DNA from: Prostheceraeus crozeri
Lineage: Eukaryota; Platyhelminthes; Polycladida; Euryleptidae
Direction of reading: 5' to 3'
DNA length: 64,000 nucleotides
Assembly: GCA_907163375.1 (NCBI GenBank)
Contig: CAJQUW010013658.1
Coordinates: 372,001-436,000 of the forward strand
The position numbers and the translations under genes were made by a program. Shown piece after piece: positions 28,755 to 42,900 of the stretch. Below the pieces are notes generated by a model, which saw only the letters and a program-made list of their open reading frames with translations, was not told the DNA's origin and made no database searches. How positions within the stretch are numbered: position 1 is the first letter of the stretch; each line of letters opens with the position of its first letter.

Positions 28755-29410
28755 GAAATTTGATGAAACAAACTTTGGTCAGGGTACACTTTGGAAAATT
28801 TTCAAAATTTTGTCCTTACAAAGTCACTCTGACACTTAGGATTTTTTCAGGTGAGCTCCGACGTGAAATCTTGTAACAGCTCTAACTTTTGAACGGCTGG
28901 TCCGATTGACTCGCGACAAAAATCTCACCGAGCAGTTTTTTCTCCTCTTTCAAACGAGTATCTATAAGACAAAATCCATCCACTAGAACCAAAATTAGAC
29001 GATCGGTGTCAGGGGGTCAGTGAAATTTGATGAAACAAACTTTGGTCAGGGTCCCAGGTCGAAATGCGACACTTTGGAAAATTTTCAAAATGTTGCCCAT
29101 ACAAAGTCACTCTGACACTTAGGAATTTTTCAGGTGAGCTCCGACATTCCACCCTCCCAACCTGGCCGGCACACCACGCCAACCTGGAGAGCGCATCACA
29201 CACCACCTCTCGCTACGTCGTCGGGCCAGAGGGGGGACGTCAGACTCGAAGCAACACGGTGGCCGACCACGACCAACTCGTCTGACAGGAGGGGGGACGT
29301 CAGACTCGAAGCAACACGGCGGCCGACCACGGCCGACTCGTCTGACAGGGGGGGACGTCAGCGACGGCGGCCATCTTGCGCTATCCAGTGGTGGAGTTTT
29401 ACTTACTACT
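28755..29410 (-). repeat. Polinton right terminal inverted repeat
   Basis: Reverse complement of 6028-6712 with a few percent difference by eye, including the same paired units of about 59 bp and the same subrepeats. It ends CTTACTACT followed by the TGCAGC duplication. Confidence 0.9.
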
Positions 29411-29416
29411 TGCAGC
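29411..29416. repeat. Right target duplication of the Polinton (TGCAGC)
   Basis: Exact copy of 6022-6027. Confidence 0.9.
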
Positions 29417-31837
29417 CTAATTCGTCAAGGTAAAATAGCACAGTGAAAAGTTTAAAATCAAGAGTTAGTCTATTCAAACGGCTATGATGCATGGCTGCAA
29501 TTAATTGATTGCTTCTTGTTATTGCAAAAAATTAATAGATTGGAATTGCTTGCCAAATATCAATTGCAGTAAACTTCTTGATAACCCCTTGTGGTCAGAA
29601 ACCGTTACATACACTGTAGTGGGCAGTACAGCCAGCGATAGTTGCTGTGAACAGGGATTATCAAAAGAAAATTAAATTAAAGAAAGTGATTGATTGCTCA
29701 GTAATTCAAATTTTAATTAATTGATGTCATCAAACTTGAAGCATCAATTAGTTGATAGACTGAAGTTCGTATCAAGTTTAAATTGAATTACCTTCTCATG
29801 AAGGAATTCATGCTTGATGTGATTGTTTGGAATTATATTTAGTAAATTAGTTGTTAGTATAAGGATATTTTATAACAGATGCATTAATTAAACAACATGA
29901 AAAAAATTTTTTCAGGTTAGAGACTCCTCACAGCTTTCTTGATCGATCAATTTAAAGCACAATTTATTTGTAAGAGATCCTTCGGCCTACGGCGTAGGCC
30001 AATCTCAAGCGACTCTGAACATTCTCGAGAAAAAAGTGAAAATTCATTGTGTCCTTGCAAATTCGAAATGCTCTATTCCATGCCTTTGAAGGAGACTACA
30101 TTAGTTAGTTCACCTATGTCCATGTTTATCCACAAATGCTAAAACTGAACGATCTAAGTGTGGTTCCCTCCGGAAACAGAAAATTTACGAAATTGAAAAA
30201 AAATTGACAAATGCTTGGCAACAGTTAATAAAACAATTGCTAAATGTTTGGAAATTTTGTTCATTAAACTTCCCAAATGTAGAGCAATTACTTGCTAGTT
30301 TCAAAATGGCTTTGCTTAATTTTTCTAAAGAATTGTCCAACTTTCTAAATTTCCTAATTGTACACAAAGGAACCTTTCCTACGATTTTTTGAATTTCCTT
30401 ATAAAAGAATTCTCGCCGCAAAATCCACTCATCTGAATACTTTCTGCTGCAGATACCCAGCAATCCAATAACCAGTTAATTCCGCCATCATACAGACAAC
30501 TTCATCAGTGTGACACAGGATTCCACTTGCTCATGGCACAAGCCATTAAAGCTTGTTGACAGAAGAGCAGTCTTACCAATGAAATTATTTCAAATAATTG
30601 ACAAAGACGCCGTGCGAACGCTCAATCAAGCGCAATACTAAATCCAGTGGATCAAAGTAAGCCTACCCATCAATATTGGAAACTACTGAATTTGAAAACG
30701 TGCATTCATTCTTCAGATATTCACGTGGCTTAGCATTCTGGCTTCAAATTCGACAGAGAGCTGGTCATGGTCATCGTTTATCCACATGTGGCAGTGCAGC
30801 TCATTCGAGGAAAACACGCGCTCACAACTGCGCACGCACTAAGAAGATAACGATAAAAATGCATAAATTTGATCGCTGCAGTAACGACAATGAAATCAGA
30901 CGCTTATTTGGCTAAGCCTCTCATTTTGTGTAAAGGGATTGTTCGAGGCAAACGAAAACTGTCCCGTCATCGTATTTACATGCAGATTGACGATCTAACT
31001 TCCATTTTGACCTACGATTGAGTATTCGTAAAATGTGAGTCTTAGTAAAGTGCCTATATAGCCCCACTCCTAAAATATCCTCTCCTATAAAATGGGCAGT
31101 GCATTTTTATCATCAAAATTATTATTTCAGGCATGATTGTTTCCCAGACAAATGGCAAGAGATTTATAGAAAGACATAAATTGAACTATGAATCAATGCA
31201 AAAAGTTTTTAAGAATTTGATGAACAGAGAATAGATTCAAACAAAGCACCAAAGCATGGAATTTGTTGGAAAGAGACAGGCCTATAGTTATCAAGTTTAC
31301 TTCAGAGAGTCAGATAGCAAACTAAATGATATAAATTCTTCTTTGAAAACTCTCATCATGAACACTTAACTTGCTTCTGAGATTGGCATCAGTTTAGCTT
31401 GCCCCTACAGCTCTCAAGACATGTCAGAATTGTCTATTATAAGCATCGTTTCCTATCTTCTAGCAGTTGATTGTTGTTCAGCTTCAAGAAGGAGTCTGCC
31501 ATGTGTTGTTTGCAATCTTGTACACGCTTGTCATTGGTAGCGATTGACAATAAATGAAGATGATTGACCTTTGCACCAAATGCCGTATAAGAATTGAGCA
31601 CATGACTGATATGACATGAATAAAAGGGCGCTTCATGAAACGCTTTTTATTTTGTGATAAGTGCAAAATCGAATAAAATGATAATTCATGATCTATCAGG
31701 TTATGTAAAAAAACTATGTTTGACTATCAATGCGCAGCCGACACGGTCATGGTCCATTTTAATTTCTAGTCTTGATGAACCAATCACATATAAGAGACGA
31801 CAAAACATTTGATGAACATCATTTAGTAAGTCAAAAT
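29417..31837. other. 2.4-kb stretch without recognised features
   Basis: AT-rich and non-repetitive. The longest frames are under 95 codons and show no motif. A 17-base palindrome GGCCTAC-GGC-GTAGGCC lies at 29984-30000. I see no exon, RNA gene or transposon end here that I can defend. Confidence 0.5.
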
Positions 31838-31845
31838 ATACAAAA

Positions 31846-32578
31846 CAGGGATGCGGAGTCCTATCATTTTGATGGGACTCCGATTCCGGGTGGCCAATAT
31901 ACAAAGCCTAATTTTTTGAAAAATTAACTGGCAACCTGCATCATAGATCATTATAGGCTTACCTGAACCTATTTTCAGGGATCATTGCTGTATCAGTTAT
32001 CAATCATTTTCGATGAAAATTCATTAAATGTCGCTTTCAGTTGGATGCATGCAACTCGGCTCCTCCCATCCTCTTGATGTGTGCTTCACATTTTTTTTCT
32101 CCAGTCTCTACCAGGCAGAAAAATCCCCATCCTTCTAAAAAAATATGAGTACACTTTCTATTCTAACATGCGCTTTAGAGGAGCCATCACACACGATTAA
32201 CGTTAGGGTAAGAGGATAATGTTCTCAAACAAACTAGTATTTCATTTTTGTCTCTGATGTGACCTTTGGCGAGCAGGTGTGATCGAGGCTAGGAAGGCTT
32301 GTCCTCTCTACTGAATCACCGAGTGGAAAGACAATCCTTTTTTCGCTATCACGGGTCATTCCCTTAACTATTGCAACCTTTACATGCACTGCAGTCTCTG
32401 TACTTTTGTTTGACAGAGAAAGTTGACATCAAGACAGTGACAGCTATGCACGAGAATAAATAATTTGCTCGTATTATATTATACTTCGGGTCTAGTTATA
32501 GCCCGGAGTCTGGAGTCCTATCATTTGATAGGACTCCGACTCCAGCAAAAATGATAGGACTCCGACTCCGCATCCCTG
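31846..32578. mobile_element. Non-autonomous hAT-type transposon, 733 bp, relative of the satellite
   Basis: The left terminus is CAGGGATGCGGAGTCCTATC; the reverse complement of the right terminus is CAGGGATGCGGAGTCGGAGT. The 8-bp target duplication ATACAAAA is exact at 31838-31845 and 32579-32586. The right end carries two tandem units of about 26 bp of the form GGAGTCGGAGTCCTATCA (reverse strand, about 32568 down to 32524). The inner one contains GGAGTCGGAGTCCTATCAAA (32543 to 32524), identical over 20 bases to monomers of the minisatellite that starts 1.35 kb downstream. No transposase is encoded. Confidence 0.85.
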
Positions 32579-32586
32579 ATACAAAA

Positions 32587-33928
32587 CTCATGTAGCCCCA
32601 TTTCAGTGCTCATATTACCTCGTGGCATGGGGCTAAATGGTTATTTTGACACTTTTACAAAATCGCTTATAAATTTTTTGTTATGGATCCTAGAACATCC
32701 ATCTTTTTTGGAAAGTTGGCTGATACGCTCTTCTTGCCATGTGAGTTGTTCCGGTACGAAAAGAATTGCCTTCGTAAAAAAAGTCTGAAAAACTCTTAGG
32801 TGTCCAAATTAGTCCCGCCTGCCCTACTACGGTGCTAGTAATGACAGTAGTAACATATTTGAAATGCATCACATCATGACGTCATTTTTATGCGTTTAAT
32901 TTGAACAAATGTCGTCATTTCAAATTATGTGTTGAACCTTAAGAAAACATCATTCAAAGTTTCCGAAATTATTCCCTACAATTGATAAAGTTCACATTAT
33001 GATTATTCTTCACGTTCTCCATTCCAGCCTCAAATATTCATTTCGAAATTCTCCGCAACTATTCGACAGAAAAGGCTTGAAAAAAGTGCCCATATCTGTT
33101 TCAAAAGTTTTTCATCGAATCAAAACAACATTGAGAAGGATTCATTATGAAATCATGAAAAACAGAGTCTTCCTATGATTCACGGTATCACATCTGATTG
33201 CGTTCATTGCTTGTCTACTGATAGCGTGGAGAAGTTTCAAATAAACTGTCACGTGGTGAGCTCATTTTATAACATTTCCGATATGTCTATGCAAGCTGCT
33301 AAATGCGCTCGTATAACCTGAAGGAGTTCAAAAAGTTAATTTTTATTAGTTCATCGCACCAGTAATCAAGTTATCAATGACACTTAACTGATACATTTCT
33401 CATGCAATGCAGGCTGTAAAAACAGGGATTTCTGCACCATCACTAGCAGACAATTGTCATGTTCATGCCGAAGGTTTATCAGCATTTAAGTGTTGTAATC
33501 ACGGCTTTACTTCTGCATGTAATGAAATGTCTACTTTACTTGTACCACCAGTGTTCATCAAGCTGGAGCTATAATGCATGATTTTGCAAGGCCTTCTATG
33601 TCCGCAGGTTAATAAGTTCCACGAAGCAGGTAATTATTTTCGTGGGTGGAAATTATTAACCTGGTGCAGACTTCTATGAAAAAAGGCATACATTATAACA
33701 GATGATGCATAGACTTCGGCTCTCGGTAATTATAGCAATAATGACCTCAAATGTATGCATTATTTATTACATAATGTACTTATATATTATTGTATTTTGG
33801 AAGAATTTGGATTCTGAAGAAATTATTTGTGCATAACTGTCTATTCTAAATCGCAGTTTAGAATTTCGAAAAGGATTTGTGAAAGTATTTCCACATTAGA
33901 AAAATGTGTCGCATTTGCATGTGAGGAG
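32587..33928. other. 1.3-kb spacer without recognised features
   Basis: AT-rich unique sequence between the hAT element and the satellite. No frame over about 60 codons with any motif, and no repeat with the rest of the window noticed. Confidence 0.5.
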
Positions 33929-36900
33929 TCGGAATCCTATCAAAGGGCGGAGTCGGAAACCTATCAAAGGGCGGAGTCGGAAACCTATCAAAGGGCGGAG
34001 TCAGAATCCTATCAAAGGCCGAAGTCGGAATCCTATCAAACCCAAAGGAGTCGAAATCCCATCAAAGGGCGGAGTCGGAATCCCATCAAAGGGCGGAGAC
34101 GCAGTCCTATCAAAACCCAGAGTCGGAGTCCTCTCAAACCCCGAAGTCGGAATCCTATCAAAGGGCGGAGTCGGAATCCTATCAAAGGCTGAAGTCGGAA
34201 TCCTATCAAAGGCTGAAGTCGGAATTCTATCAAAGGGCAGAGTCGGAGTCCTCTCAAACCCCGCAGTCGGAATTCTATCAAAGGGCAGTGTCTGAATCCT
34301 ATCAAAGGGCGGAGTCGGAATCCTATCAAACCCCGAAGTCAGAATCATATCACAGGGCAGAGTCGGAATCCTCTCAAACCCCGGAGTCGGAATCCCATCA
34401 AAGGGCGGAGTCGGAATCCTCTCAAACCCCGGAGTCGGAATCCTATCAAAGGCTGAAGTCGGAATTCTATCAAAGGGCAGAGTCGGAGTCCTCTCAAACC
34501 CCGCAGTCGGAATTCTATCAAAGGGCAGTGTCTGAATCCTATCAAAGGGCGGAGTCGGAATCCTATCAAACCCCGAAGTCAGAATCATATCACAGGGCAG
34601 AGTCGGAATCCTCTCAAACCCCGGAGTCGGAATCCCATCAAAGGGCGGAGTCGGAATCCTCTCAAACCCCGGAGTCGGAATTCTATCAAAGGGCGGAGTC
34701 GGAATTCTATCAAACGGCGGAGTCGGAATCCTATCAAAAGGCGGAGTCGGAATCCTATCAAAAGGCGGAGTCAGAATCCCATCAAAGGGCGGAGTCGGAA
34801 TCCCATCAAACCCCGGAGTCGGAATCCTCTCAAACCCCGGACTCGGAATCCTATCAAACACCAGAGTCGGAGTCCTATCAAAGGGCGGAGTCGGAATCCT
34901 ATCAAACCCCGAAGTCAGAATCATATCACAGGGCAGCGTCGGAATCCTATCAAACCCCGATGTCGGAATCCTATCAAGGGGCGGAGTCGGAATCCTATCA
35001 GACGGCGGAGTCGGAATCCTATCGAAGGGCGGAGTCGGAGTCCTATCAAAGGCCGAAGTCGGAATCCTCTCAAACCCCAGAGTCGGAATTCCATCAAAGA
35101 GCGGATTCGGAATTCTATCAAAAGGCGGAGTCGGAATCCTATCAAAGGGCGGAGACGGATACCTATCAAGGGGCGGAGTCGGAATCCTATCAAAGGGCGG
35201 AGTCGGAATCCTATCAAAGGGCGGAGTCGGAATCCTATCGAAGGGCGGAGTCGGAATCCTATCAAATCCCGGAGTCGGAATCCTCTCAAACCCCAGATTC
35301 GGAATTCTATCAAAGGGCGGATTCGGAATTCTATCAAAGGGCGGAGTCGGAATCCTATTAAACTCCAGAGTCGAGTCCTATCAAAGGGCGGAGTCGGAAT
35401 CCTATCAAACCCCGGAGTCGGAGTCCTCTCAAACCCCGGAGTCGGAATCCTATCAAAGGCTGAAGTCGGAATCCTCTCAAACCCCGAAGTCGGAATTCTA
35501 TCAAACGGCGGAGTCGGAGTCCTCCCAAACTCCAGAGTCGGAATCCTATCAAACTCCAGAGTCGGAATCCTATCAAAGGGCGGAGTCGGAATCCTATCAA
35601 ACTCCAGAGTCGGAATCCTATCAAAGGGCGGAGTCGGAATCCTATCAAACCCCGGAGTCGGAATCCTATCAAACTCCAGAGTCGGAATCCCATCAAAGGG
35701 CGGAGTCGGAATCCTATCAAAGGCCGAAGTCGGAATCCTCTCAAACCCCAGAGTCGGAATTCTATAAAAGGGCGGAGTCGGAATACTATCAAAGCGCGGA
35801 GTCGGAATCCTCTCAAACACCGGAGTCGGAATCCTATCAAAGGGTGGAGACGAAGTCCTCTCAAACCCCGGAGTCGGATCCTCTCAAACCCCGGAAGTGT
35901 CGGAATCCCATCGAATGCCGTAGTCGGAATCCTCTCAAACCCCAGAGTCGGAATTCTATCAAAGGGCGGATTCGGAATTCTATCAAAGGGCGGAGTCGGA
36001 ATCCTATCAAAAAAGGGGCGGAGACGGAATCCTATCAAAACGCGGAGTCGGAATCCCATCAAAGGGCGAGTCGGAATCCCATCAAACCCCGGAGTCTGAA
36101 TCGTCCTCAAACCCCGGAGTCGGAATCCTATCAAACTCCAGAGTCGGAGTCCTATCACAGAGCATAGTCGGAATTCCATCAAAGGTCGAGTCGGAATCCA
36201 ATTAAAGGGCGGAGACGGAAACCTATCAACCCCGGAGTCGGCATCCTCTCAAACCCCGGAGTCGGAATCCTATCAAAGGGTGGAGTCGGAATCCTATCAA
36301 ACCCCGGAGTCGGAGTCCTCTCAAACCCCGGAGTCGGAATCCTATCAAAGGCTGAAGTCGGAATCCTCTCAAACCCCGAAGTCGGAATTCTATCAAACGG
36401 CGGAGTCGAGTCCTCCCAAACTCCAGAGTCGGAATCCTATCAAACTCCAGAGTCGGAATCCTATCAAAGGCGGAGTCGGAATCCTATCAAATCCCGGAGT
36501 CGAAATCCTATCAAAGGCGGAGTCGGAATCCTCTCAAACCCGGAGTCGAAATCCTATCAAAGGGCGGAGTCGGAATCCTCTCAAACCCCGGAGTCGGAAT
36601 CCTATCAAACTCCAGAGTCGGAATCCCATCAAAGGGCGGAGTCGGAATCCTATCAAAGGCGAAGTCGGAATCCTCTCAAACCCCAGAGTCGGAATTCTAT
36701 TAAAGGGCGGAGTCGGAATCCTATCAAAGCGCGGAGTCGGAATCCTCTCAAACACCGGAGTCGGAATCCTATCAAAGGGTGGAGACGAAGTCCTCTCAAA
36801 CCCCGGAGTCGGACTCCTCTCAAACCCCGGAATTGTCGGAATCCTATCAAAGGCCGAAGTCGGAATCCTCTCAAACCCCAGAGTCGGAATTCTATCAAAG

Positions 36901-39900
36901 GGCGGAGTCGGAATCCTATCAAAGGGCGGAGTCGGAATCCTATCAAAAGGCGGAGTCGGAATCCTATCAAAGGGCGGAGTCGGAATCCTATCAAAGGGCG
37001 GAGCCGGAATCCCATCAAACCCCGGAGTCTGAATCGTCTCAAACCCCGGAGTCGGAATCCTATCAAACTCCATAGTCGGAGTCCTATCACAGAGCATAGT
37101 CGGAATTCCATCAAAGGTCGGAGTCGGAATCCAATTAAAGGGCGGAGACGAAAACCTATCAAACCCGGAGTCGGCATCCTCTTAAACCCCGGAGTCGGAA
37201 TCCTATCAAAGGGTGGAGTCGGAATCCTATCAAACCCCGGAGTCGGAGTCCTCTGAAACCCCGGAGTCGGAATCCTATCAAAGGCTGAAGTCGGAATCCT
37301 CTCAAACCCCGAAGTCGGAATTCTATCAAACGGCGGAGTCGGAGTCCTCCCAAACTCCAGAGTCGGAATCCTATCAAACTCCAGAGTCGGAATCCTATCA
37401 AAGGGCGGAGTCGGAATCCTATCAAATCCCGGAGTCGGAATCCTATCAAAGGGCGGAGTCGGAATCCTCTCAAACCCCGGAGTCGAAATCCTATCAAAGG
37501 GCGGAGTCGGAATCCTCTCAAACCCCGGAGTCGGAATCCTATCAAACTCCAGAGTCGGAATCCCATCAAAGGGCGGAGTCGGAATCCTATCAAAGGCCGA
37601 AGTCGGAATCCTCTCAAACCCCAGAGTCGGAATTCTATTAAAGGGCGGAGTCGGAATCCTATCAAAGCGCGGAGTCGGAATCCTCTCAAACACCGGAGTC
37701 GGAATCCTATCAAAGGGTGGAGACGAAGTCCTCTCAAACCCCGGAGTCGGAGTCCTCTCAAACCCCGGAATTGTCGGAATCCTATCAAAGGCCGAAGTCG
37801 GAATCCTCTCAAACCCCAGAGTCGGAATTCTATCAAAGGGCGGATTCGGAATTCTATCAAAGGGCGGAGTCGGAATCCTATCAAAGGGCGGAGACGGAAT
37901 CCTATCAAAACGCGGAGTCGGAATCCCATCAAAGGGCGGAGTCGGAATCCCATCAAATCCCGGAGTCTGAATCGTCTCAAACCCCAGAGTCGGAATCCTA
38001 TCAAACTCCAGAGTCGGAGTCCTATCACAGAGCATAGTCGGAATTCCATCAAAGGTCGGAGTCGGAATCCAATTAAAGGGCGGAGACGGAAACCTATCAA
38101 ACCCGGAGTCGGCATCCTCTCAAACCCCGGAGTCGGAATCCTATCAAAGGGTGGAGTCGGAATCCTATCAAACCCCGGAGTCGGAGTCCTCTCAAACCCC
38201 GGAGTCGGAATCCTATCAAAGGCTGAAGTCGGAATCCTCTTAAACCCCGAAGTCGGAATTCTATCAAACGGCGGAGTCGGAGTCCTCCCAAACTCCAGAG
38301 TCGGAATCCAATCAAACTCCAGAGTCGGAATCCTATCAAAGGGCGGAGTCGGAATCCTATCAAATCCCGGAGTCGAAATCCTATCAAAGGGCGGAGTCGG
38401 AATCCTCTCAAACCCCGGAGTCGGAATCCTATCAAACTCCAGAGTCGGAATCCCATCAAAGGGCGGAGTCGGAATCCTATCAAAGGCCGAAGTCGGAATC
38501 CTCTCAAACCCCAGAGTCGGAATTCTATTAAAGGGCGGAGTCGGAATCCTATCAAAGCGCGGAGTCGGAATCCTCTCAAACACCGGAGTCGGAATCCTAT
38601 CAAAGGGTGGAGACGAAGTCCTCTCAAACCCAGGAGTCGGAGTCCTCTCAAACCCCGGAATTGTCGGAATCCTATCAAAGGCTGAAGTCGGAATCCTCTC
38701 AAACCCCAAAGTCGGAATCCTATCAAAGAGCGGAGTCGGAATCCTATCAAAGGCTGAAGTCGGAATTCTCTCAAACCCCGAAGTCGGAATTCTATCAAAG
38801 GGCGGAGTCGGAATCCTCTCAAACCCCGGAGTCGGAATCCTATCAAACTCCAGAGTCGGAGTCCTATCAAAGGGCGGAGTCAGAATCCTATCAAACCCCG
38901 AAGTCAGAATCATATCACAGGGCAGAGTCGGAATCATATCAAACTCCAGAGTCGGAATCCCATCAAAGGGCGGAGTCGGAATCCTATCAAAGGCCGAAGT
39001 CGGAATCCTCTCAAACCCCAGAGTCGGAATTCTATTAAAGGGCGGAGTCGGAATCCTATCAAAGCGCGGAGTCGGAATCCTCTCAAACACCGTAGTCGGA
39101 ATCCTATCAAAGGGTGGAGACGAAGTCCTCTCAAACCCCGGAGTCGGAGTCCTCTCAAACCCCGGAATTGTCGGAATCCTATCGAAGGCCGAAGTCGGAA
39201 TCCTCTCAAACCCCAGAGTCGGAATTCTATCAAAGGGCGGATTCGGAATTCTATCAAAGGGCGGAGTCGTAATCCTATCAAAGGGCGGAGACGGAATCCT
39301 ATCAAAACGCGGAGTCGGAATCCTATCAAAACGCGGAGTCGGAATCCCATCAAAGGGCGGAGTCGGAATCCCATCAAACCCCGGAGTCGGAATCCTATCA
39401 AACTCCAGAGTCGGAGTCCTATCACAGAGCATAGTCGGAATTCCATCAAAGGTCGGAGTCGGAATCCAATTAAAGGGCGGAGACGGAAACCTATCAAACC
39501 CGTAGTCGGCATCCTCTCAAACCCCGCAGTCGGAATTCTATCAAAGGGCAGTGTCTGAATCCTATCAAAGGGCGGAGTCGGAATCCTATCAAACCCCGAA
39601 GTCAGAATCATATCAAAGGCGGAGTCGGAATCCTCTCAAACCCCGGAGTCGGAATCCCATGAAAGGGCGGAGTCGGAATCCTCTCAAACCCCTGAGTCGG
39701 AATTCTATCAAAGGGCGGAGTCGGAACCCTATCAAAGGGCGGAGTCGGAATCCTATCAAAAGGCGGAGTCGGAATCCCATCAAAGGGCGGAGCCGGAATC
39801 CCATCAAACCCCGGAGTCGGAATCCTCTCAAACCCCGGAGTCGGAATCCTATCAAACTCCAGAGTCGGAGTCCTATCAAAGGGCGGAGTCGAAATCCTAT

Positions 39901-42900
39901 CATACCCCGAATTCAGAATCATATCAAAGGGCGGAGTCGGAATCCTCTCAAACCCCGGAGTCGGAATCCTCTCAAACCCCGGACTCGGAATCCTATCAAA
40001 CACCAGAGTCAGAATCATATCACAGGGCAGCGTCGGAATCCTATCAAACCCCGAAGTCGGAATCCTATATAGGGGCGGAGTCGGAATCCTATCAAAGGCC
40101 GAAGTCGGAATCCTCTCAAACCCCAGAGTCGGAATTCTATTAAAGGGCGGAGTCGGAATCCTATCAAAGCGCGGAGTCGGATTCCTCTCAAACACCGGAG
40201 TCGGAATCCTATCAAAGGGTGGAGACGAAGTCCTCTCAAACCCCGGAGTCGGAGTCCTCTCAAACCCCGGAATTGTCGGAATCCTATCACAGGCCGAAGT
40301 CGGTATCCTCTCAAACCCCTGAGTCGGAATTCTATCAAAGGGCGGATTCGGAATTCTATCAAAGGGCGGAGTCGGAATCCTATCAAAGGGCGGAGACGGA
40401 ATCCTATCAAAACGCGGAGTCGGAATCCCATCAAAGGGCGGAGTCGGAATCCCATCAAAGGGCGGAGTCGGAATCCCATCAAACCCCGGAGTCGGAATCC
40501 TATCAAACTCCAGAGTCGGAGTCCTATCACAGAGCATAGTCGGAATTCCATCAAAGGTCGGAGTCGGAATCCAATTAAAGGGCGGAGACGGAAACCTATC
40601 AAACCCGGAGTCGGCATCCTCTTAAACCCCGGAGTCGGAATCCTATCAAAGGGTGGAGTCGGAATCCTATCAAACCCCGAAGTCGGAATTCTATCAAACG
40701 GCGGAGTCGGAGTCCTCCCAAACTCCAGAGTCGGAATCCTATCAAACTCCAGAGTCGGAATCCTATCAAAGGGCGGAGTCGGAATCCTATCAAATCCCGG
40801 AGTCGAAATCCTATCAAAGGGCGGAGTCGGAATCCTCTCAAACCCCGGAGTCGAAATCCTATCAAAGGGCGGAGTCGGAATCCTCTCAAACCCCGGAGTC
40901 GGAATCCTATCAAACTCCAGAGTCGGAATCCTATCAAAGGGCGGAGTCGGAATCCTATCAAAGGCCGAAGTCGGAATCCTCTCAAACCCCAGAGTCGGAA
41001 TCCTATCAAAGGGCGGAGTCGGAATCCTATCAAAGCGCGGAGTCGGAATCCTCTCAAACACCGGAGTCGGAATCCTATCAAAGGGTGGAGACGAAGTCCT
41101 CTCCAACCCCGGAGTCGGAGTCCTCTCAAACCCCGGAATTGTCGGAATCCTATCAAAGGCCGAAGTCGGAATCCTCTCAAACCCCAGAGTCGGAATTCTA
41201 TCAAAGGGCGGATTCGGAACTCTATCAAAGGGCGGAGTCGGAATCCTATCAAAGGGCGGAGACGGAATCCTATCAAAACGCGGAGTCGGAATCCCATCAA
41301 AGGGCGGAGTTGGAATCCCATCAAACCCCGGAGTCTGAATCGTCTCAAACCCCGGAGTCGGAATCCTATCAAACTCCAGAGTCGGAGTCCTATCACAGAG
41401 CATAGTAAGAATTCCATCAAAGGTCGGAGTCGGAATCCAATTAAAGGGCGGAGACGGAAACCTATCAAACCCGGAGTCGGCATCCTCTCAAACCCCGGAG
41501 TCGGAATCCTATCAAAGGGTGGAGTCGGAATCCTATCAAACCCCGGAGTCGGAGTCCTCTCAAACCCCGGAGTCGGAATCCTATCAAAGGCTGAAGTCGG
41601 AGTCCTCTTAAACCCCGAAGTCGAAATTCTATCAAACGGCGGAGTCGGAGTCCTCCCAAACTCCAGAGTCGGAATCCTATCAAAGGGCTGAGTCGGAATC
41701 CTATCAAATCCCGGAGTCGAAATCCTATCAAAGGGCGGAGTCGGAATCCTCTCAAACCCCGGAGTCGGAATCCTATCAAACTCCAGAGTCGGAATCCCAT
41801 CAAAGGGCGGAGTCGGAATCCTATCAAAGGCCGAAGTCGGAATCCTCTCAAACCCCAGAGTCGGAATTCTATTAAAGGGCGGAGTCGGAATCCTATCAAA
41901 GCGCGGAGTCAGAATCCTCTCAAACACCGGAGTCGGAATCCTATCAAAGGGTGGAGACGAAGTCCTCTCAAACCCAGGAGTCGGAGTCCTCTCAAACCCC
42001 GGAATTGTCGGAATCCTATCAAAGGCTGAAGTCGGAATCCTCTCAAACCCCAAAGTCGGAATCCTATCAAACTCCAGAGTCGGAAGCCTATCAAAGGGCG
42101 GAGTCAGAATCCTATCAAACCCCGAAGTCAGAATCATATCACAGGGCAGAGTCGGAATCCTATCAAACTCCAGAGTCGGAATCCCATCAAAGGGCGGAGT
42201 CGGAATCCTATCAAAGGCCGAAGTCGGAATCCTCTCAAACCCGCAGAGCCGGAATTCTATCAAAGGGCGGAGTCGGAATCCCATCAAAGGGCAGAGTCGG
42301 AATCCTCTCAAATCCCGGAGTCGAAATCCTATCAAAGGGCGGAGTCGGAATCCTCTCAAACCCCGGAGTCGAAATCCTATCAAAGGGCGGAGTCGGAATC
42401 CTCTCAAACCCCGGAGTCGGAATCCTATCAAACTCCAGAGTCGGAATCCTATCAAAGGGCGGAGTCGGAATCCTATCAAAGGCCGAAGTCGGAATCCTCT
42501 CAAACCCCAGAGTCGGAATTCTATTAAAGGGCGGAGTCGGAATCCTATCAAAGCGCGGAGTCGGAATCCTCTCAAACACCGGAGTCGGAATCCTATCAAA
42601 GGGTGGAGACGAAGTCCTCTCAAACCCCGGAGTCGGAGTCCTCTCAAACCCCGGAATTGTCGGAATCCTATCAAAGGCCGAAGTCGGAATCCTCTCAAAC
42701 CCCAGAGTCGGAATTCTATCAAAGGGCGGATTCGGAATTCTATCAAAGGGCGGAGTCGGAATCCTATCAAAGGGCGGAGACGGAATCCTATCAAAACGCG
42801 GAGTCGGAATCCCATCAAAGGGCGGAGTCGGAATCCCATCAAACCCCGGAGTCTGAATCGTCTCAAACCCCGGAGTCGGAATCCTATCAAACTCCAGAGT

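Noticed and set aside
30676-30915. 79-codon frame as a possible host exon
   Set aside because: No recognisable domain, splice signals or family; composition is unremarkable.
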